DNA of 64,000 nucleotides from Betaproteobacteria bacterium (GCA_947458265.1 CANGYF010000003.1:124001-188000), one strand, 5' to 3'; numbered from the stretch's first letter, positions 38,822 through 48,084 are shown. Numbers and translations are program-made. Notes: generated from the sequence alone by a model not told the origin.

Positions 38822-40626
38822 GCTGCAGCTGCCTTCGCTTCGCCACCGTCGCCACTGTCGGGCGACGCCGGCACGCCGCTGCGCGGCAGCCGGATGCTGA
38901 AGGTGGTGCCGAGGCCCGGACGCGACTTCACGTCGATCCGCCCGCCGTGCTGGGCGATGATCTTGTAGCAGATCGACAGGCCCAGGCCAGTGCCCTGGCC
39001 GACGACCTTGGTGGTGAAGAAAGGATCGAAGATCTTCGGCAGCACCTCGGACGGGATGCCGGAGCCAGTATCGCTGATGTCCAGCACCAGCTCGCTCTCG
39101 TCGCCACTGGTGGCGATCGTGATCGTACCGCCTTCGGGCTCCATCGCCTGCGCGGCGTTGGTGATCAGGTTGAGCAGCACCTGGTTGACCTGGGACGGCG
39201 AGCCGACCAGGTGGCCGTCGGTCCCGAACTTCCGTTCTACGTGCACCGCCTTCAGCAGGTGCCAGGCGAGTTGCAGCGTGCTCTCGATGCCCTGGTGCAG
39301 GTCGAAGCGCTGCACGTTGCCGCGGTCGAGGCGGCTGAAGTCCCGCAGGTGGCTGACGATCTGGCCGATCTGGTCGACGCCGTAGAGCCCGTCATTGACC
39401 AGCCTGGCCAGTCCACCCACCGATTCGCTGCCGCCGAGCGCGCGCGCCGCGGCCGACAGTTCCGCCAGTTGCAGGTCCAGCAACGCATCGGGTACATCGC
39501 CCGCCTCCAGCATCGCCAGCAGCTTCTCGCATTCGGCGGTCATGCGGCCGATCGCATCCAGCTTGCCGTCGACGGACCCGAGGCTGTTCTTCACGTAGGC
39601 GATCGGCGTGTTGATCTCGTGCGCGATGCCGGCGACCATCTGCCCGAGCGACGACATCTTCTCGGACTGGATCAGCTGCGACTCCGATTCCTTCAGGTGG
39701 GCCAGTGCGTCGGACAGCTCGCGGGTACGCAGTTCGACCTTGTGTTCGAGGTTCTCGTTCGCGGCATGCAGCGCGTCGTTGATGCGCGCGATCACCCGGT
39801 AGCTGGCGAACAGGCGCGAGGCGATCCACCCGAGCAGCACCAGCAAGGCGGCCGAATAGAACAGCAGGTAGGTGCGATACAGCTGCTGGCGTTCGATGGT
39901 GGCCTGCATTTCGGCCGAGAACGTGGTGGTCATCGTGCTCAGGCGCGGGCCGGCAGTGGACAGCGCGAACCGGCCGAGCGCGGACTCCAGCCCGGCCTTG
40001 CCTTCGAGCAAGGCGCGCGCCGGTTCCAGCATCGCGGCATTCGTGGCCAGTCTGGCCAGCGCGGCCTCGACCTTCGGCTGGCGCCGGTTGCCGGTGTCGC
40101 TCCAGAACGCCAGCAGTTCAGCGATCGCCACGTCCGGTGGACGCAGGCCGGCCGGACCCGGGCCGGTGTCGGCTTCCGCCGCCGCGACGGCGGCAGACAG
40201 GGCGTCGCCGAGTGCGACGGCGGTGCTGCTGATCGAGGCGCCGACGGGGATGCGCTCGCCGAACGCGGCAGCCACGCCAGGCAGGTTCGACGCGAGGGCA
40301 GGGCTGCGGGTCGTGGCGGCGAGTTCCTGCAGGTCGGACAGCGCGCGCTGGATCGATGGCACCACGCTGGCATCGGCCTGGCGCACCTGTGCCGGGTCGA
40401 CCTTCGCCCCTGCGACCGCGAGGTCCCAGCGCGCGGTGAGCTCAGTGAGCAACTGCAGCTTCTTCGCGACCGCGACGCGCGCGTCACCGTCCGTCTGACG
40501 CGTGTTCCAGGCGAGCCATCCCGCTGCGGCCACGAGAGCCACGGTAGCCAGCACGACGGTAGCCAGCACGTATGGCGCGGCACGCCTGGGCGGCATGGGC
40601 GCGGGATCGGGCCGGTCGGCAGTCAT
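38818..40626 (-). CDS. Membrane sensor histidine kinase (copy 1)
   Basis: The 602-residue protein has transmembrane helices at about 18-40 and 253-272 around a 210-residue, Ala-rich, probably all-helical periplasmic sensor domain. A coiled coil (ENLEHKVELRTRELSDALAH) replaces HAMP. The dimerisation domain carries the phospho-acceptor His336 in GIAHEINTP. The ATPase domain has NLITNAAQAM, DTGSGIP, FDPFFTTK and GTGLGLSI. It is closely related to the kinase at 42723-44729 in the cytoplasmic half, with divergent sensor domains. The stop overlaps the downstream kinase-receiver gene by 4 bp, so the two are likely translated together. The signal it senses is not evident. Confidence 0.93.
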   Translation of the reverse strand: MTADRPDPAPMPPRRAAPYVLATVVLATVALVAAAGWLAWNTRQTDGDARVAVAKKLQLLTELTARWDLAVAGAKVDPAQVRQADASVVPSIQRALSDLQELAATTRSPALASNLPGVAAAFGERIPVGASISSTAVALGDALSAAVAAAEADTGPGPAGLRPPDVAIAELLAFWSDTGNRRQPKVEAALARLATNAAMLEPARALLEGKAGLESALGRFALSTAGPRLSTMTTTFSAEMQATIERQQLYRTYLLFYSAALLVLLGWIASRLFASYRVIARINDALHAANENLEHKVELRTRELSDALAHLKESESQLIQSEKMSSLGQMVAGIAHEINTPIAYVKNSLGSVDGKLDAIGRMTAECEKLLAMLEAGDVPDALLDLQLAELSAAARALGGSESVGGLARLVNDGLYGVDQIGQIVSHLRDFSRLDRGNVQRFDLHQGIESTLQLAWHLLKAVHVERKFGTDGHLVGSPSQVNQVLLNLITNAAQAMEPEGGTITIATSGDESELVLDISDTGSGIPSEVLPKIFDPFFTTKVVGQGTGLGLSICYKIIAQHGGRIDVKSRPGLGTTFSIRLPRSGVPASPDSGDGGEAKAAAA

Positions 40627-40687
40627 GACGGGAATCTAGCACGCTCCATTGTTGAGGCGACCCTGCTGGCACCCTCGCCGCGCGGGG

Positions 40688-42601
40688 TCAGGATTCCACG
40701 GCTATCGGGATCGCCGGCATCGGTGGCGGCAGGCCTGCGTCCGGCGAGGACAGGGTCGCCATCGCAGGGGCGGGCTTGTACATCTTCACCAGTTCCGGAG
40801 ATTCGCGCAGCAGTTGCGCGCGCTCGAGCGCAGCCAGCAGGTGGGAACGGACCAGCTGCTGGTTGACCGGCTTGTTCAGGAACCGGAAGATCTGCGCCTG
40901 GTTGATCAGCGTGATCATCAGTTCCGAATCGGATGCGCTGGTCACCACGATCGAGAGGATGTCCGGCTTCTCGTGCTTCAGCGTCTTCAGCAGCGCCACG
41001 CCTTCGGCACCGGTGTATTCGACGTCCATCAGCACGATGGACACCGGGTGCTGGTCGATCTGGTCCATCGCAGCGTCCGCGTCGAGCGCATGGCGGATCT
41101 GGCACACGCCGACCAGCATCTCCTTGGCCGAGCGCAGCAGCTCGTAGCTCGGATCGACCACCAGCACGGCCATCTCCTGGCGCACTTCCGTGTTGACGCG
41201 CATCACGCGCCGTTCGCCCACGGTCAGGCCGATCTCGACCGCTTCATGCACGATCTGCTTCAGGTCACGGTTGTTCCAGGGCTTGTTGATGAAGCGGAAG
41301 ATCTCGCCCTCGTTGATCGAACCGACGATGGCGTTGAGGTCGGAGTAGCCGGTCAGCAGCAGCCGCATCGACGTCGGGGAGGTGATCTTCGCCCGGCGCA
41401 GCAGTTCCACGCCCAGCATCTCGGGCATCCGCTGGTCGCTGATGATCGCGTGCATGTGGAACTTCTCGACGAAGCGCAGCGCATGGCTGCAGTTGCTCGT
41501 CGCGAACACGTGGAAGTCGTCCCTGAACAGGGCCTTCAGGGAATTGAGGATGCGCTCCTCGTCGTCCACCACCAGCAGCCGCGGCTTGTGCGCGGACGAG
41601 ACCGGCGCGCCTGTCGACTGCGTCGATGACGGACCGATGCGCCCGGGCAGCGACGACGCGCTGGCGCTGGACTCGCGCAGCAGCCTCGCGGCGGCGGACA
41701 GGTTGCGGGTCGTCTCTGGGCTGATCTGCGACGGCGCGGGGGTGTCCCCGACCACCCGCAGTGTTGCCTCGATGCCGCGCCGGAAGGCGAGCTGGAACTC
41801 GGCCGCGTTCTGGAAGCGTTCCTCCGGACGCTTGGCCAGCGCCTTGAGCACCGCCTCGTCCAGTTCGGGCGCGATGCGCGGATCGACCTGCGAGGGCGGC
41901 GCTACCTTCACCTCCGGATCCATGACCTGCCGCATCACGAAGGCGGTAGTACCGGAGAAGGCACGCTGGCCGGTGAGCAGTTCATAGGCGACGGTGCCGG
42001 CGGAATAGACATCGCTCGACGGCGTGGCCACGCTGCCGTTGATCAGCTCCGGGGCCATGAAGTGCGGCGTGCCGATGGTCTCGTTGTTCACGATCATCCG
42101 CGTCGATTCGACCTGCGCGATGCCGAAGTCGGTCACCTTGAGCCGGCCGTCGCTGGTGATCAGTATGTTCGCGGGCTTGATGTCCTGATGGATGACGCCG
42201 TTCTGGTGCGCGTATTCGAGCGCCGAGAGCAGTTGCTCGACGAGCGAGGCGATCTGCTTGAAGTCACAGCGGCGCCGCTCGAGCAGCCGCTGGTGCAGGG
42301 TCTTGCCTGCCACCAGCTCCATCGCGATGAACGCGACTTCCTGGCTTTCGCCATAGTCATACACCTGCACGATGTTCGGGTGCATCAGCCTGCCTGCGGC
42401 CTGCGCCTCGCGCTTGAAGCGGTCGAGCATGCCCATGGCCTGCTCAGGGTCCAGCGCCCGCTTGATCAGCGCCTTGATCGCGACAGGCCGCTGGATGGTC
42501 GGGTCGAAGGCGGAGTAGACGGTGCCCATGCCACCCCTGCCGAGGATGCCATGCACTTCGAACTTGCCTATGGTGGCGGGTAGCGTGCCGGTGGCGGTCA
42601 T
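40688..42601 (-). CDS. Ser/Thr protein kinase fused to two receiver domains (copy 2)
   Basis: This 637-residue paralogue of the product at 36890-38821 has the same order: kinase (about 12-275), linker, receiver 1 (about 339-455), receiver 2 (about 476-595). The kinase has GRGGMGTVYSAF, Lys43, VIHQDIKPANIL with Asp140, DFG at 158-160 and APE. Gln139 replaces the usual Arg of HRD, which normally reads out activation-loop phosphorylation, so this copy may be regulated differently. Receiver 1 has VVDDEER, Asp389 in ISDQRMPE and NKPW; receiver 2 has VVDPSYE and Asp526 in LMDVE. The segment VSSAHKPRLLVVDDEERIL is identical in both copies. I start at 42601; an upstream ATG-like start at 42679 adds 26 proline-rich residues. 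Confidence 0.9.
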   Translation of the reverse strand: MTATGTLPATIGKFEVHGILGRGGMGTVYSAFDPTIQRPVAIKALIKRALDPEQAMGMLDRFKREAQAAGRLMHPNIVQVYDYGESQEVAFIAMELVAGKTLHQRLLERRRCDFKQIASLVEQLLSALEYAHQNGVIHQDIKPANILITSDGRLKVTDFGIAQVESTRMIVNNETIGTPHFMAPELINGSVATPSSDVYSAGTVAYELLTGQRAFSGTTAFVMRQVMDPEVKVAPPSQVDPRIAPELDEAVLKALAKRPEERFQNAAEFQLAFRRGIEATLRVVGDTPAPSQISPETTRNLSAAARLLRESSASASSLPGRIGPSSTQSTGAPVSSAHKPRLLVVDDEERILNSLKALFRDDFHVFATSNCSHALRFVEKFHMHAIISDQRMPEMLGVELLRRAKITSPTSMRLLLTGYSDLNAIVGSINEGEIFRFINKPWNNRDLKQIVHEAVEIGLTVGERRVMRVNTEVRQEMAVLVVDPSYELLRSAKEMLVGVCQIRHALDADAAMDQIDQHPVSIVLMDVEYTGAEGVALLKTLKHEKPDILSIVVTSASDSELMITLINQAQIFRFLNKPVNQQLVRSHLLAALERAQLLRESPELVKMYKPAPAMATLSSPDAGLPPPMPAIPIAVES

Positions 42602-42722
42602 GTGGGTCTGGTCTTGCTCGGGAAGGATTGCGGGGGGCGGTACGGGCCGCTGCAGTGGCAGGCCGGATGCGCCGGGCACCTGCCTGTCGGCGCGCAGCCC
42701 GGGTTGCCGGCGCTACCCGTCG

Positions 42723-44729
42723 TCAGGAGGTCGGCAGGGCCGTGGGCGTACGTGGCGAATCGACGCCGGCTTGCGCCGCCGATACAGGCGCGGCCACTGG
42801 GTCGGCCGGCGACTGTCCGTCGGATGCCGCGTCCTCCGGGGCGTCGGCAACTGCCGACGGCTGGCTGGCGGGCAGCAGGACGGTGAAGGTCGTGCCTTCG
42901 CCGACCCGGGAGTGCACCAGGATCTTGCCCTTGTGCTGGTCGATGATCTTGAACGAGATCGACAGGCCCAGGCCCGTTCCCTTGCCGGTCTCCTTGGTAG
43001 TGAAGAACGGGTCGAAGATGCGCGGCAGCACGTCGGGGGGGATGCCCTTGCCGTTGTCGCGGACCTCGATCATCACGCTGTGCCCGACTGCCTTGGTCGT
43101 CAACGTGATCAGGCCCTTGCCCGGTCCACGCTCCTCGATTGCCTGCGCGGCATTGGTGATCAGGTTCAGGAACACCTGGTTCACCTGCGAGGCGGCACAG
43201 ACCACCGGCGGCAGGGTGCCGAACACCTTGCGCACCTCGGCGTTCTTCAGCAGGTGGCGGGCCAGCAGCAGGGTACTCTCGATGCCGTGGTTCACGTCGA
43301 ACACCTGAACCTTCAGCCGGTCGAGGCGGCTGAAATCCTTCAGGTTGAGCACGATCTCGGCGATCCGGTCGATGCCGTGCAGGCCGTCCTGCACCAGCAG
43401 AGCCAGCTCGCCCAGCGTGTTCCGGTTGCGCAGGGCCTCGAGGTCGCGATCGACCCGGCTGAACTGGTCGCGCAGCTGATCCTCGGGCGTGTCGGTCGAC
43501 TGCAGCATGCGCAGCAGGCGGTCGAAATGCTCCACCAGGTCGACCAGGGAGCCCAGACGGTCGTCGACCATGCCCAGGTTGTTCTTGACGTAGGCCAGGG
43601 GCGTGTTGATCTCGTGCGCGACACCAGCCACCATCTGGCCGAGTGAGGACATCTTCTCGGACTGGATCAGCTGCGTCTCGGACAGCTGCAGCTCGGCCAG
43701 CGCGCTGGACAGCTCCTGCGTGCGCTCGGTCACGCGCCGGTCGAGGGACTCGTTGACGTCCTGCAACGCGTCGTTCGCCCGGTTCAGCAGCCGGTAACTC
43801 TGCGCCAGCCGCCAGCCGGCGAAGGCCAGCAGGCCGAGCAGCGCGGCCGCATACCAGATGAGGACCGTGCGATAGAACTGCTGCTCGGTGGCCGCGGCAC
43901 GCAGTTCCGCCTCGAAGCCGACGATCACCTGGTCGAGCTCGCGTCCGGCGGTCGAATCGGACACCACCTTCAACAGCTCGACCGCCAGCTGCTTGCGGCC
44001 GACCACTTCCCGGCCGAGCTTGACCAGCGAATCACGGGCGCTGGTGAGCCGGGGCGTCGTGTAGTCGGGCTGCGCCTCGCCGATGCCGTTCAGCGCGCTG
44101 TTGATCGAGTTGGCCCGCTCGACGGAGCCATCGATCACGAATGCGCTGAGGTCGGCTGCCGCCTGGGTGGCGATGCGGTCGAGGTTGAGCAGACTCTGCT
44201 GTGTCGTGGCGTCGACCTGGCGCGTCGTGCGCAGCGCAGACAGGTACTCCGTGAACCACTGCTGCACTTCCGGCAGGTTGGTGCTGACGAAGTTCGCTTC
44301 GGACAGGAAGCTCACCGTGACCGCGTTCTTCTCCTGGAAGGCGCCGATCATGTCAGGAAGCTTCTCGCGCAAGGTGGCCGTCTGCAGGCGCGTGGCCGAC
44401 TGCTGCAGCGCGCGCAGTGTCTTGCCGACGGTGGGCACCAGGTTCACGGCAGATTCGTAACCGCGTTCGGTGTCGGTGGTCGCGCGCAGCAGGATGGTGT
44501 CCCAGCGCGCTTCGAGCTCCTTCAGCACCCGAAGGTGGCTGCTGATCTCGACGACTGCCTGTTCATTGAGCGGGCGCGTTTTCCAGTACACAAAAGCCAG
44601 TGCGCCGAGCAGTAGCAGGGTGACCATCACGGCCGCGACGATGCCCAACCTCGCCCGGGTAGGACCGACTGGCGAGGCGGTCGGGGATCCGATTTCAAGC
44701 CTGGAACGGCGAAGGGCGAGTCGAAACAC
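42723..44729 (-). CDS. Membrane sensor histidine kinase (copy 2)
   Basis: The 668-residue protein has a transmembrane helix at about 28-49, a 237-residue helical periplasmic domain with ELEARWDTILLRATTDTERG, and a second transmembrane helix at about 287-307. The helical sensor resembles double all-helical ligand-binding (DAHL-type) domains, an assignment I make with low confidence. A coiled coil leads to the H-box GVAHEINTP (His372) and an ATPase domain with NLITNAAQAI, DNGKGIP, FDPFFTTKETGKGTGLGLSI. A 50-residue Ala/Pro/Asp-rich tail follows. It is the first gene of the four-gene minus-strand cluster and is divergent from the yqaA-like gene. Confidence 0.93.
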   Translation of the reverse strand: MFRLALRRSRLEIGSPTASPVGPTRARLGIVAAVMVTLLLLGALAFVYWKTRPLNEQAVVEISSHLRVLKELEARWDTILLRATTDTERGYESAVNLVPTVGKTLRALQQSATRLQTATLREKLPDMIGAFQEKNAVTVSFLSEANFVSTNLPEVQQWFTEYLSALRTTRQVDATTQQSLLNLDRIATQAAADLSAFVIDGSVERANSINSALNGIGEAQPDYTTPRLTSARDSLVKLGREVVGRKQLAVELLKVVSDSTAGRELDQVIVGFEAELRAAATEQQFYRTVLIWYAAALLGLLAFAGWRLAQSYRLLNRANDALQDVNESLDRRVTERTQELSSALAELQLSETQLIQSEKMSSLGQMVAGVAHEINTPLAYVKNNLGMVDDRLGSLVDLVEHFDRLLRMLQSTDTPEDQLRDQFSRVDRDLEALRNRNTLGELALLVQDGLHGIDRIAEIVLNLKDFSRLDRLKVQVFDVNHGIESTLLLARHLLKNAEVRKVFGTLPPVVCAASQVNQVFLNLITNAAQAIEERGPGKGLITLTTKAVGHSVMIEVRDNGKGIPPDVLPRIFDPFFTTKETGKGTGLGLSISFKIIDQHKGKILVHSRVGEGTTFTVLLPASQPSAVADAPEDAASDGQSPADPVAAPVSAAQAGVDSPRTPTALPTS

Positions 44730-44929
44730 GAGCGGTAAACCTCTCTGAAGCGTTCGAATGTAACGGTTCGCGATACCCGTACTTTAGGCATTGGCGTGGG
44801 GCGCAGCGCGGCCGGCAGTCGACCCATGGTGAAATGGGGCAAATACCGGCCATTCCACGAAATTGTGCCAGATGGCTCAGGCTGCGAGGCAAGTCTCGTC
44901 CAGCACTGACCGGCGCAGACCTCCAGCCC

Positions 44930-45367
44930 ATGAACGATCCGACCGCACTGAGCCTGCTCTTCCTTTCCGCGCTGGTCGCCGCCACCGTGCTGCCGATGCA
45001 GTCCGAAGCGGTACTGGTCGGGCTGCTGCTGGCTGACCAGCAACCAGCCTGGCTACTCGTGCTGGTGGCAACGGCGGGCAATGTGCTGGGATCTGTCGTC
45101 AACTGGTGGCTCGGTCGGCGGATCGAGCGATTCCGGGGGCGCCCCTGGTTCCCGGCCAGCGCCGACGCCCTGGATCGCGCGGCTGCCTGGTACCGGCGCC
45201 ATGGCCGCTGGTCCCTGCTGCTCAGCTGGGTACCGCTCATCGGCGACCCGCTCACGGTGGTCGCGGGCGTACTGCGCGAACCGTTGCCCACGTTCCTGCT
45301 GCTGGTCACCGTCGCCAAGGCCGGCCGCTATCTGGTGCTGGCCGCCGGCACGCTCGCGTTGACCTGA
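44930..45367 (+). CDS. YqaA-family (DedA/SNARE-associated) membrane protein
   Basis: The 145-residue product begins MNDPTALSLLFLSALVAATV and is mostly hydrophobic, with three or four predicted membrane segments. It has the re-entrant features of the DedA/VTT family: LPMQSEAVLVGLLL near the N-terminus, TAGNVLGSVVNWWLGRR, and SWVPLIGDPLTVVAGVLR near the C-terminus. DedA-family proteins help move lipid carriers across the inner membrane; the exact substrate of YqaA proteins is unsettled. An open frame extends upstream to 44834 but looks non-coding. It converges on livF. Confidence 0.88.
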   Translation: MNDPTALSLLFLSALVAATVLPMQSEAVLVGLLLADQQPAWLLVLVATAGNVLGSVVNWWLGRRIERFRGRPWFPASADALDRAAAWYRRHGRWSLLLSWVPLIGDPLTVVAGVLREPLPTFLLLVTVAKAGRYLVLAAGTLALT

Positions 45368-45410
45368 ACCCGGACCGGGCGCGGCGCATCGCCGTTACCG
45401 GCTACCCGGT

Positions 45411-46115
45411 TCACTCGCCGAGGTAGGCCTTGCGTACCGCTTCGCTCGACAGCAGGTCGGCCGAGGGCCCGGCCAGCGTGACTCGCCCGCCCTCCAGCAC
45501 GTAGGCGCGGCTGGCCAGTTCGAGCGCCGCGCGGGCGTTCTGCTCGATCAGCAGGATGGACACCCGCTCCGCGGCAATCGATCGGATCGTGTCGAAGATC
45601 AGGCGCGTGACCAGTGGCGCCAGCCCCATGCTCGGCTCGTCGAGCAGCAGCAGCCGCGGTCGCCCCATCAGGGCTCGCGCGATCGCCAGCATCTGCTGTT
45701 CCCCGCCGGACAGGGTGCCTGCGAGCTGCCGGCGGCGTTCGCCGAGCCGCGGGAACAGCGCGTAGCTGCGTTCGAGGTCGGCACGCACGCCGGCGGCGTC
45801 GCGTCGCAGGTAGGCACCCATGTCGAGGTTCTCGGCCACGGTCAGCCGCGCGAAGATGCCGCGGCCTTCCGGCACCAGGCTCATCCCGCGCGCCACCCGC
45901 TGGTGCACCGGCAGCCCGGTGATGTCTTCGCCGTCGAACACGATGCTTCCCGTGCGCGCCGGCAATGCGCCGGCGATGCCTCTCAGGCTGGTGGTCTTGC
46001 CGGCACCGTTCGCGCCGATCACCGCGACCAGTTCGCCCGCGCCCACGTCGAGGTCGATGCCGCGCACCGCGACGATCGCGCCATAGCCCAGTTGCAGGGA
46101 ACGGACGGCAAGCAT
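45411..46115 (-). CDS. livF: Branched-chain amino-acid-type ABC transporter ATPase LivF
   Basis: LivF is one of two ATPases that drive the Liv importer. The 234-residue product starts MLAVRSLQLGYGAIVAVRGI, with Walker A GANGAGKTTSL near residue 36, the family segment SLVPEGRGIFARLTVAENLD, the signature LSGGEQQMLAIARAL, Walker B LLLLDEPSMGLAP and the switch His replaced by Gln in LLIEQNARAAL, as is typical for LivF. ATG 46115 shares one base with the livG stop (TGATG). The frame is open upstream inside livG but that portion is not LivF-like. Confidence 0.95.
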   Translation of the reverse strand: MLAVRSLQLGYGAIVAVRGIDLDVGAGELVAVIGANGAGKTTSLRGIAGALPARTGSIVFDGEDITGLPVHQRVARGMSLVPEGRGIFARLTVAENLDMGAYLRRDAAGVRADLERSYALFPRLGERRRQLAGTLSGGEQQMLAIARALMGRPRLLLLDEPSMGLAPLVTRLIFDTIRSIAAERVSILLIEQNARAALELASRAYVLEGGRVTLAGPSADLLSSEAVRKAYLGE

Positions 46116-46924
46116 CAGTGTGGCCTGCCGGCGGCGCGTGCGCCCGGCTCCGCGGCGGGTGCGCCCAGGTAGGCCTCGATCACCGCCGGGTCGGCCTGCA
46201 CCTGTGCCGGCACGCCTTCGGCGATCAGCTGCCCGTGGTCGAGCACTGCTACCCGGTCGCACAGCCCCATCACCAGCCGCACGTCGTGTTCGATCAGCAG
46301 CACGGTGGTGCCACCGTCGCGCAGCCCGACGATCAGCTCGCGCAGTGAGGCGGTCTCGGAGGCATTCATCCCTGCCGCCGGTTCATCGAGGGCAACCATG
46401 TTCGGGCGGGAAGCGAGGGCACGCGCGATCTCGAGCCGGCGCTGCAGCCCGTAGGGCAGGCTGCCGGCCGGGTCGTTCGCATGCGCCTCGACACCCACCC
46501 GTTCCAGCAGCGCATGGGCATCGGCCTCCAGGCGCGCCTCCTCTTCGCGCACGGTGCGCGTGCGCAGGATGGCGCCGAGCGCGCCGGTGCGGCTGCGGGC
46601 ATGCATGCCGACCATCACGTTCTCGAGCGCACTCATCTGGTGGAACAGGCGGATGTTCTGGAAGGTGCGTGCAATGCCCATCTGCACCACCCGGTGCACC
46701 GGTTCGCCGGTCAGCCGTCGCCCGTCGAGCGTGCAGCAGCCTGCATCGGGCGCGATGAGGCCGGTGATGACGTTGAACAGCGTGGTCTTGCCAGCACCGT
46801 TCGGGCCGATCAGGCCGTACACCGACCCGCGCGCCACCGAGATCGACACGCCGGACAGCGCCTGCACGCCACCGAAGGCCTTGCTGATGCCCTGCACCGA
46901 GAGCAGCGTTTCCGGCGCGGTCAC
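46115..46924 (-). CDS. livG: Branched-chain amino-acid-type ABC transporter ATPase LivG
   Basis: LivG is the second ATPase of the importer. The 269-residue product begins at GTG 46924 (VTAPETLLSVQGISKAFGG), has Walker A GLIGPNGAGKTTLFNVITG, the LivG-specific GIARTFQNIRLF segment, the degenerate signature LPYGLQRRLEIARAL, Walker B MVALDEPAAGMN and the switch His in LLIEHDVRLVM. The GTG overlaps the livM stop as GTGA. A longer frame upstream lies within livM and is Arg-rich and non-coding in appearance. Confidence 0.95.
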   Translation of the reverse strand: MTAPETLLSVQGISKAFGGVQALSGVSISVARGSVYGLIGPNGAGKTTLFNVITGLIAPDAGCCTLDGRRLTGEPVHRVVQMGIARTFQNIRLFHQMSALENVMVGMHARSRTGALGAILRTRTVREEEARLEADAHALLERVGVEAHANDPAGSLPYGLQRRLEIARALASRPNMVALDEPAAGMNASETASLRELIVGLRDGGTTVLLIEHDVRLVMGLCDRVAVLDHGQLIAEGVPAQVQADPAVIEAYLGAPAAEPGARAAGRPH

Positions 46925-48084
46925 GGCGATGGCTTCCCGTCGGTGGAGATGCCGGGGCCACCCGGCATGTCGCCCGCCGCAGCCCGCGCCGCGACGAACT
47001 CGCGTCGGCGTACCGCCGACGGCCAGAGGCCTGCCGGCCGCCAGCGCATGACCAGCACGAGGGCCACGCCGAACAGCAGCAGGCGCAGGTCTGACGGCTC
47101 GACATGGACCTGTCCGAACAGCGAGCGCTGCAGGGGGCCGATGTAGCGCAGCGCCTCGGGCAGCGTGACCAGCAGCGCTGCACCGAGCACCACGCCACGG
47201 ATGTTGCCCATGCCACCGAGGACCACCATGCACAGCACCATGATCGATTCCATCAGGCCGAAGCTCTCCGGACTGACGAATCCCTGGAAGCTGGCGTAGA
47301 GGCTGCCGGCGATGCCGCCGAAGCTCGCGCCCATCGCGAAGGCGAGCAGCTTCAGGTTACGCGTGTTGACGCCCGATGCGCTCGCGGCGAGTTCGTCCTC
47401 GCGGATGGCGACCCAGGCGCGCCCGACGCGCGAATGCTGCAGCCGCGCCGACACGAAGATCACCAGCAGCGTCAGCACGAGGAACAGGTAGTAGTAGTTG
47501 TACAGCGAGGGGAACGACACCGGCCCGATCGAATGCATCTTCGCCATCGACACGCCGGCCACCTCGATCGGGCGGATCAGCGTGATGCCCTGCGGGCCGT
47601 TCGTGAGGTTGACCGGTGCGTTCAGGTTGTTTAGGAAGATGCGGATGATCTCGCCGAAGCCGAGCGTGACGATCGCCAGGTAGTCCCCGCGCAGTTTCAG
47701 CGTCGGTGCGCCGAGCAGCATGCCGAACAGGCCCGCGACCAGCGCCGCGGCGGGCAGCAGCAGCCAGAACGGCAGGTGCAGCCCGAAGTGCGGCGATGCG
47801 CACAGCGCATACAGGTAGGCGCCGACCGCGAAGAACGCGATGTAGCCAAGGTCGAGCAGACCGGCGAAGCCGACCACGATGTTCAGCCCGAGCGCGAGCA
47901 TCGTGTAGAGCATGACCAGGTCGAGGACGCGCACCCATGCGCGCCCGAGCAGCGCATCGACCAGGAACGGCGCGAGCAGGAGGGCCGCGATCGCCAGCAC
48001 TGACAGCACGCTGCGCGCGAGCGGCGAGCCGGCGGGCCCGGCCCTCGATGCCGCGGGCGGTGCCGCCGAGCGTGCTTCAGGCAC
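46921..48084 (-). CDS. livM: Branched-chain amino-acid-type ABC transporter permease LivM
   Basis: LivM is one of two channel subunits. The 387-residue product is highly hydrophobic with about ten membrane segments. It contains LYTMLALGLNIVVGFAGLLD, DLGYIAFFAVGAYLYAL, and the cytoplasmic loop RVGRAWVAIREDELAASASG that contacts the ATPases. The C-terminus has a longer soluble tail than usual (about 35 residues, RRREFVAARAAAGDMPGG). It overlaps livH by 8 bp and livG by 4 bp, so the permease and ATPase genes form one tightly packed operon. Confidence 0.95.
   Translation of the reverse strand: MPEARSAAPPAASRAGPAGSPLARSVLSVLAIAALLLAPFLVDALLGRAWVRVLDLVMLYTMLALGLNIVVGFAGLLDLGYIAFFAVGAYLYALCASPHFGLHLPFWLLLPAAALVAGLFGMLLGAPTLKLRGDYLAIVTLGFGEIIRIFLNNLNAPVNLTNGPQGITLIRPIEVAGVSMAKMHSIGPVSFPSLYNYYYLFLVLTLLVIFVSARLQHSRVGRAWVAIREDELAASASGVNTRNLKLLAFAMGASFGGIAGSLYASFQGFVSPESFGLMESIMVLCMVVLGGMGNIRGVVLGAALLVTLPEALRYIGPLQRSLFGQVHVEPSDLRLLLFGVALVLVMRWRPAGLWPSAVRRREFVAARAAAGDMPGGPGISTDGKPSP

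Noticed and set aside
36890-44729. Anti-phage defence system based on Ser/Thr kinases
   Set aside because: No nuclease, effector or mobile-element context is near, and the receivers and membrane histidine kinases point to environmental signalling.
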